DNA of 64,000 nucleotides from Sphingobacteriales bacterium 44-61 (GTDB lineage: Bacteria > Bacteroidota > Bacteroidia > Chitinophagales > Chitinophagaceae). The notes beneath the pieces are model-generated. The model was not told the DNA's origin. It ran no database searches and saw only the letters and a list, made by a program, of their open reading frames with translations. The number at the start of each line of letters is the position of its first letter. The stretch's first letter is position 1. A program made the position numbers and the translations under genes. Positions 60,701 to 64,000 of the stretch are shown piece by piece. The DNA is taken from contig MKTW01000016.1 in NCBI GenBank assembly GCA_001898405.1, positions 1 to 64,000 of the forward strand. The letters run 5' to 3'.

Positions 60701-61025
60701 CAACCTGCAGGTATTGCAGGCTGCTACCATTAACCCGGCAGTCAATTTGGGATTGGATAAATATATTGGTTCACTGGAAACGGGAAAGCTGGCCGATCTG
60801 ATCGTGATGGATAAAAACCCATTGGATAATATCCGAAACACCGAAAGCATCCGGTATACAATGGTGAACGGAAGATTGTATGATGCGGAAACAATGAACG
60901 AGATCGGTAATTATAATAAGCCAAGAACAAAGTTCTTCTGGGAAAGCAGTGTGAATGCAGCCAGCTTCCCCTGGCATGATGGAACAGAAACAGAAGTAGA
61001 GACCTGTAGTTGCGGGCAGCATTAA
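57765..61025 (+). CDS. Secreted TolB-like propeller / amidohydrolase fusion
   Basis: A 1086-aa exported protein. ATG 57765 (MSCKKLIAATLLLPAFLFAQ) gives a clean signal peptide; the frame is open 24 codons upstream. Residues about 30-650 have repeated PD40/WD40-like units (SPDGKEIVFDLLG, SFSPDGKKLLFTSDA, SLSPDGKTLLYTTW, SFSPDGKWIVFRKEG), probably a beta-propeller. The rest is a metal-dependent amidohydrolase barrel: PGFVDAHAHGNHF (HxH), VKSYNQPRREQ (possible carbamylated Lys), TTIEHNLPVAP and GAHGQIQGIGAHWE, then ATINPAVNLGLDKYIGSLETGKLADL. Homologues are labelled as hydrolases or putative prolidase-type peptidases; substrate unknown. It ends in TCSCGQH, an unusual cysteine pair. Confidence 0.88.
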   Translation: MSCKKLIAATLLLPAFLFAQEKKDTKKWDVTNPDGPYKTVSFTVDEGTWMNLDLSPDGKEIVFDLLGDIYSIPVTGGEARLLRGGHSMDLQPSFSPDGKKLLFTSDAAGGDNIWMMNRDGSNPIQVTKENFRLLNNGAWSPDGQYIVARKHFTASRSLGAGEMWMYHISGGNGLQLTARKNEQQDVNEPVISPDGRYVYFCEDMYPGGMFQYNKDPNNQIFVIKRFDRDKGTIETVTGGPGGAVRPELSHNGKYLSFIKRVRTKTVLYLRNLETGEEWPVYDQLTKDQQEAWSVFGLYPRYSWTPDDQQIIIWSNGKIWKLDVNGVNKATQIPFTAKVTQRIYDAVRFQQDINPDKFEVHVIRQAITSPDGKWLFFSAVGNLWKKELPSGKPQRVTSNSDAGYEFEPSLSPDGKTLLYTTWNDSASGTIWKLSLQGNAKPVKLNKTKGIFRQPSFSPDGKWIVFRKEGSSDALGEAYTAKPGIYIMAADGSQESFVTARGDMPKFNKTNDRIFYQTGSGLASCKLDGTDDKALLKSTYGNQFTISPDENWIAFIDLHKAYVAAFPKTGKTIDIGSGTADFPVKLVSKDAGFNLHWSNDSRQLHYTLGSQYYSINLEDRFSFIANKPDSLFKIPEQGIEVALEITTDKPKGTIAFTNARIITMKGNEVIENGTVIVEGNLIKAVGKTGEVTVPAGAKTIDCNGKTITPGFVDAHAHGNHFRSGIVPQKHWAYYANLSYGVTTMHDPSANSELVFGQSEMIKAGVMTGPRVFSTGTVLYGADGNFKAVVNSIDDARSALRRTKAFGAFSVKSYNQPRREQRQMIIQAARELNMEVVPEGGSTFYHNLSMILDGHTTIEHNLPVAPLFKDMIELWKNSQTGYTPTLIVNYAGLSGEYYWYQHTNVWENERLLRFTPRAVIDPRSRHRTMAPDEEYDNGYMLTSRSVKKLADAGVRINMGAHGQIQGIGAHWEIWMLQQGGMSNLQVLQAATINPAVNLGLDKYIGSLETGKLADLIVMDKNPLDNIRNTESIRYTMVNGRLYDAETMNEIGNYNKPRTKFFWESSVNAASFPWHDGTETEVETCSCGQH

Positions 61026-61046
61026 TTCCTAAGTGATAGCATAAAG

Positions 61047-61081
61047 AAAAAAGCCAATAGCAATGCGCTATTGGCTTTTTT
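61047..61081. terminator. Bidirectional intrinsic terminator
   Basis: A-rich GCCAATAG (61053-61060) and CTATTGGC (61068-61075) form the stem, with A-run and T-run on either side (14-bp total arms). It lies between the convergent amidohydrolase and lipoprotein genes, serving both. Confidence 0.88.
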
Positions 61082-61091
61082 CTTTTCAGGA

Positions 61092-61748
61092 TCATATCGT
61101 CCATTGATCATGTACGATAGCTATCAAATACAACTTATTATTTTCCTTTCGGAACACGAGGCGGAGTGTTTGCCAGTCCATACCATCATATTTCGGATCA
61201 AATCCCGGAAAATAGAATTCAGTAAAATCCGAACCAGGATATACTTCCTTAAGATTATTTAATGAATTACCACCGGAAATAAATTTATTGACAGATTTTT
61301 CTTTAGCGTTCAGGTAGTCTTTATTGTAAACGAATTTGTCGAAATACTGGGAGATATTCATCTTAATAGGCTCACCACTGCCATCATAGGTCCCCCATGT
61401 TAATACGGATGATTTTTTTGCAGCCGCCTGTAGCTCATAAGGAGATAATATCTGTGAATGGGTAGTGTCTATATACGCATAAGGAGAAAATAAAAGCTGC
61501 CATTCTGGATGAATGAAACCTGAAAGTGTTTGAAAATCTTTTTGCTTCAGGGTTGTAAGAATAGTATGGGATGTTTGCAAAAGAAGGGTGTCTGCCTGGG
61601 CATTTCCCTCCGCAGAAAGGCTGTCTTTTGGTTCAATCACAGGTGTAACAGGCTTGCTGGTATCAGCAGAAGTTTCATTTGCCTTTTTGCCGTTCTGGTT
61701 ACAGGCTGTGACGATGCAAACAACAAGGATAAGATAGAAGTATTTCAT
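61092..61748 (-). CDS. Hypothetical lipoprotein
   Basis: A 218-aa predicted lipoprotein; signal peptide with lipobox IVTAC (Cys16), then a Ser/Thr/Pro/Glu-rich linker to about residue 50. The remaining part looks like a compact alpha/beta domain (DTLLLQTSHTILTTLKQKDFQ, LSGFIHPEWQLLFSPYAYID, EFYFPGFDPKYDGMDWQTLRLVF) reminiscent of nuclear transport factor 2-like or 'hypothetical lipoprotein' domains of Bacteroidota, but no family is claimed. It follows ade on the same strand (16 bp after its stop), so co-transcription is likely. Confidence 0.75.
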   Translation of the reverse strand: MKYFYLILVVCIVTACNQNGKKANETSADTSKPVTPVIEPKDSLSAEGNAQADTLLLQTSHTILTTLKQKDFQTLSGFIHPEWQLLFSPYAYIDTTHSQILSPYELQAAAKKSSVLTWGTYDGSGEPIKMNISQYFDKFVYNKDYLNAKEKSVNKFISGGNSLNNLKEVYPGSDFTEFYFPGFDPKYDGMDWQTLRLVFRKENNKLYLIAIVHDQWTI

Positions 61749-61764
61749 AAATGAATAATTGTGT

Positions 61765-63426
61765 TTAACCGATCAATGCAAACTTATCTCCGTCAAACAA
61801 TCCTTTATCGCTTAGCTTCAAATGAGGTATCACTAATAATGCCATAAATGAAAGTGTCATAAAAGGTGAACCCAAACTACTTCCCAGTTCTTTTGAGAAA
61901 CGGTCAATAGCTGTGTAGGCATTGGCCACCTCATATCCATCTTCGTTGCTCATCAACCCTGCTACCGGCAGCGGCAGCACCATTTCTTTTCCATTACCGA
62001 CTGCACTGACCCCACCTTTTTGTTCAATAATAAGGTTGACTGCCCGGCAAAGGCTTTCATCGTCCACGCCTACGGCCACTATATTGTGGCTATCGTGTGC
62101 AACGGAAGAAGCCAGCGCACCTGTTTTTAAACCGATATTCTTAATAAATGATTTTGCTACCGGCGCGTTGCTATACCGGTTCACGACTACTATCTTGAGT
62201 ATATCCCTTTCTGTATCGCTTACCCACCTGCCATTTTCAATTTTCCCTTTTTCTTCCAGTTTATTCGTGATCAATTGCCCGTCGAGGGCTTCTATTACAG
62301 GGATCGTAGAAGCTGAGTGTGGATTAGTGAAAGGAGGAGTATTGCCGGTGGCGCTGATTGCAAAATCATCCGGCTTCAGCTTGTCACAGGAAAAATTATT
62401 GACTATACCGGCTTTCTGCTTTTTGATCAACGATTTTCCGTTCTCAGCTACCAGTTCACCATTGATATAGGTCTTCAGTACGTTGAATTTCTCCAGGTCT
62501 TTTACAACAATGAAATCAGCGGGGTCACCCACTCTTAGTAAACCACAATCGAGCTTATAGTGCAGCACCGGATTTACGCAGGCTGCTTTAAGTATCTTGA
62601 AAAGATCGATGCCTTTTGCCAATGCCCTTTCACAAAGCTGGTTGATATGACCTAACACCAGGCTGTCCGGATGTTTATCATCACTGCAAAACATGATCTG
62701 GTCAGCATGATCATGCAGTAAGTTAACCAACGCTTCAAAGTTCCGCGCAGCGCTTCCTTCCCGGATCAGTATTTTCATTCCATACCGCAGTTTGTCCATC
62801 GCTTCTTCTGCTGTAAAGCATTCATGATCGGTGGATATGCCGGCATCAATATATTGTTTTGCTTCATTGCCTCTCAATCCTGGAGCATGACCATCAACAG
62901 GTTTGCCAAGGCGATGGGCCGAAGCTATTTTTTTCATTACCTCCTCATCCTTGAAGAGTACGCCAGGGAAATTCATCATCTCACTGAGATAGCGGATATC
63001 ATCACGTTGCAATAGTTTTTCTACATCAGTGGAATCGAGGCTGGCGCCTGCTGTTTCAAACACCGTAGCCGGCACGCAACTGGGGGCGCCAAAATTGAAT
63101 TTGAAAGGAACGGTGCGGCCATTTTCAATCATGAATTCCACACCCTGCATACCGCATACATTGGCGATCTCATGTGGGTCGCTGATAGTGCCAACAGTGC
63201 CATGGACCACTGCCAGACGCGCAAATTCAGAAGGAACAAGCATGGAGCTTTCGATATGTACATGACTGTCTATAAAACCGGGAAGGATATAGCCGGGAGT
63301 CTGTAACCCGGAGTCAGCAACTTCTTCAATAGATGCAATCCTTCCATTTTCGACAGTAATTTTAGCCGGATAGATCTTTTCCTGGTGAACGTCTGCAAGG
63401 TTAGCGGTTATGGAAAAAGAAGACAT
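61765..63426 (-). CDS. ade: Adenine deaminase
   Basis: Converts adenine to hypoxanthine and ammonia in purine salvage; amidohydrolase superfamily with an Fe/Mn centre. [21 protein letters not shown] gives the HxH metal motif, [18 protein letters not shown] the next conserved block, [10 protein letters not shown] and [13 protein letters not shown] further His ligands, and FCSDDKHPD the metal-binding Asp. The C-terminal domain has [21 protein letters not shown] and [10 protein letters not shown]. 553 aa, normal for bacterial Ade. The 61748 lipoprotein gene follows. Confidence 0.95.
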   Translation of the reverse strand: MSSFSITANLADVHQEKIYPAKITVENGRIASIEEVADSGLQTPGYILPGFIDSHVHIESSMLVPSEFARLAVVHGTVGTISDPHEIANVCGMQGVEFMIENGRTVPFKFNFGAPSCVPATVFETAGASLDSTDVEKLLQRDDIRYLSEMMNFPGVLFKDEEVMKKIASAHRLGKPVDGHAPGLRGNEAKQYIDAGISTDHECFTAEEAMDKLRYGMKILIREGSAARNFEALVNLLHDHADQIMFCSDDKHPDSLVLGHINQLCERALAKGIDLFKILKAACVNPVLHYKLDCGLLRVGDPADFIVVKDLEKFNVLKTYINGELVAENGKSLIKKQKAGIVNNFSCDKLKPDDFAISATGNTPPFTNPHSASTIPVIEALDGQLITNKLEEKGKIENGRWVSDTERDILKIVVVNRYSNAPVAKSFIKNIGLKTGALASSVAHDSHNIVAVGVDDESLCRAVNLIIEQKGGVSAVGNGKEMVLPLPVAGLMSNEDGYEVANAYTAIDRFSKELGSSLGSPFMTLSFMALLVIPHLKLSDKGLFDGDKFALIG

Positions 63427-63492
63427 AGCTGGTTGTTTGAACAGCTAAGATAAGCTATGCAATAAAAGGAGCCGGAGAAAAGAGCAGCTTCG

Positions 63493-64000
63493 TTATGCCT
63501 GTTTTACTTTGAGGGAAGCATTTGCCTTGTCGGCATGCGCTGTGTAAACGGCAGGGACATTTATCTTTCTCGTCCTCTCTTTCATGGTATCTATTGCTTC
63601 TGCTTCGCTGGCAAACATGCCATTGATGTTGACAAGGTTGGCAGCCAGTTTATCATATCGCTTACCCATCAGCCAAACAAAAATGTGGAGATAGTGGATG
63701 CCATCAAAGACCAGCACTTTGCGTTGGGCAAAATTGTCTTTGTTTTTCATGAACTCTACAGGGATCTCTGTGTAGTGAAGAGCGGGACGAAGATGGTGAA
63801 CAGCATGGTAACCATCATTCCAGCAGATCTGGTTGTATTTCGTGTTGATGCAATTGATCGTGTTTTCTTCAGGGTCAGCAGGGTCAACAAAAGCATGTTG
63901 AGCCCAGTTGCCCAGCATCATCACAATACGGGCGAATACGAAAGGTATAATGAATATCCAGAGCGTGGCTTTAAGATTTACAAAGCACATACCTACGCAG
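63493..64000 (-). CDS. Fatty acid desaturase-like protein (5' end outside the window)
   Basis: The C-terminal 169 or more residues of a membrane desaturase; the frame continues to the window edge. WNDGYHAVHHLRP holds the third histidine box (HxxHH), and GNWAQHAFVDPADPE is the second-box region. After a hydrophobic stretch (FDGIHYLHIFVWLMG) the tail is basic and soluble (MKERTRKINVPAVYTAHADKANAS). It probably introduces a double bond into membrane acyl chains, but related proteins (ketocarotenoid or sphingolipid modifiers) share the boxes. The N-terminus and first histidine box cannot be judged. Confidence 0.8.
   Translation of the reverse strand, partial: CVGMCFVNLKATLWIFIIPFVFARIVMMLGNWAQHAFVDPADPEENTINCINTKYNQICWNDGYHAVHHLRPALHYTEIPVEFMKNKDNFAQRKVLVFDGIHYLHIFVWLMGKRYDKLAANLVNINGMFASEAEAIDTMKERTRKINVPAVYTAHADKANASLKVKQA

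Noticed and set aside
63424-63455. Purine riboswitch upstream of ade
   Set aside because: There are short inverted repeats (CATAGCT/AGCTATG) at the start codon, but no three-way junction or conserved purine-switch loops; the leader is too short.
1-64000. CRISPR array, rRNA operon or complete insertion sequence
   Set aside because: No regularly spaced direct repeats, no rRNA-like sequence and no transposase or integrase gene was seen.

Overview
The window looks like a chromosomal segment of a Bacteroidota bacterium, probably a Chitinophagaceae-type organism. This is inferred from four things: type IX secretion/gliding genes (PorU, PorV, a GldJ-type lipoprotein, a PorP/SprF-type protein and a T9SS-sorted substrate); an arginine pathway running through N-acylated citrulline; the bacillithiol enzyme BshA; and promoters of the Bacteroidota TAnnTTTG type instead of strong Shine-Dalgarno sites. 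About 56 protein genes and one tRNA gene can be supported. No rRNA, CRISPR array or intact insertion sequence was seen.

Layout. 1-4.5 kb: a large T9SS-sorted secreted protein, a small unknown protein and fumarase C. 4.6-9.5 kb: two GH29 fucosidases in tandem, a crotonase and a GH88 glucuronyl hydrolase. 9.5-13.4 kb: a B12-binding domain protein, gltX, a polysaccharide deacetylase, tatD and tRNA-Ser(GGA). 13.4-15.65 kb: an A+T-rich accessory patch directly after the tRNA, with a DUF4143-type ATPase, a small winged-helix protein and long non-coding stretches. 15.7-20.4 kb: GH2 and GH43 hydrolases and a TPR lipoprotein. 20.4-25.8 kb: cytochrome bd oxidase (cydAB) behind a candidate attenuator, a DUF983 protein, a TauE/SafE permease and murF. 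25.8-32.3 kb: gldJ, porU, porV. 32.4-38.8 kb: ispF, dut, a DUF4292 lipoprotein, an EnvC-like protein, bshA, an M28 peptidase and a GNAT protein.

38.8-47.2 kb holds a complete arginine operon on the minus strand, transcribed in the order GNAT acyltransferase, argG, argC, argD, argF', argB, M20 deacylase, argH. The carbamoyltransferase has Val at the position that separates acetyl- from succinyl-ornithine enzymes, so succinylated intermediates are plausible. The operon has a long leader with an Arg-rich mini-ORF and a hairpin. 47.4-57.6 kb: a small membrane protein, an RsmI-like methyltransferase, an EI24 membrane protein, mpg, a dicarboxylate symporter with a PorP-type protein, upp, anmK, and an envelope-sensing module (LiaF-like protein, DUF4288, LytS-type kinase, LytTR regulator). 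57.7-64 kb: a TolB/amidohydrolase fusion, a lipoprotein, adenine deaminase and a truncated fatty acid desaturase.

The most unusual signals are non-coding. Three unrelated intergenic regions carry 30-33 bp perfect inverted repeats (11443-11574, 23014-23133, 47927-47995). cydA has a leaderless micro-ORF followed by an intrinsic terminator upstream of its start. The arg leader looks like an attenuator. Several genes have TAnnTTTG only 4-5 nt before the start codon, implying leaderless mRNAs. upp and anmK have back-to-back -7 boxes that overlap each other's start regions.
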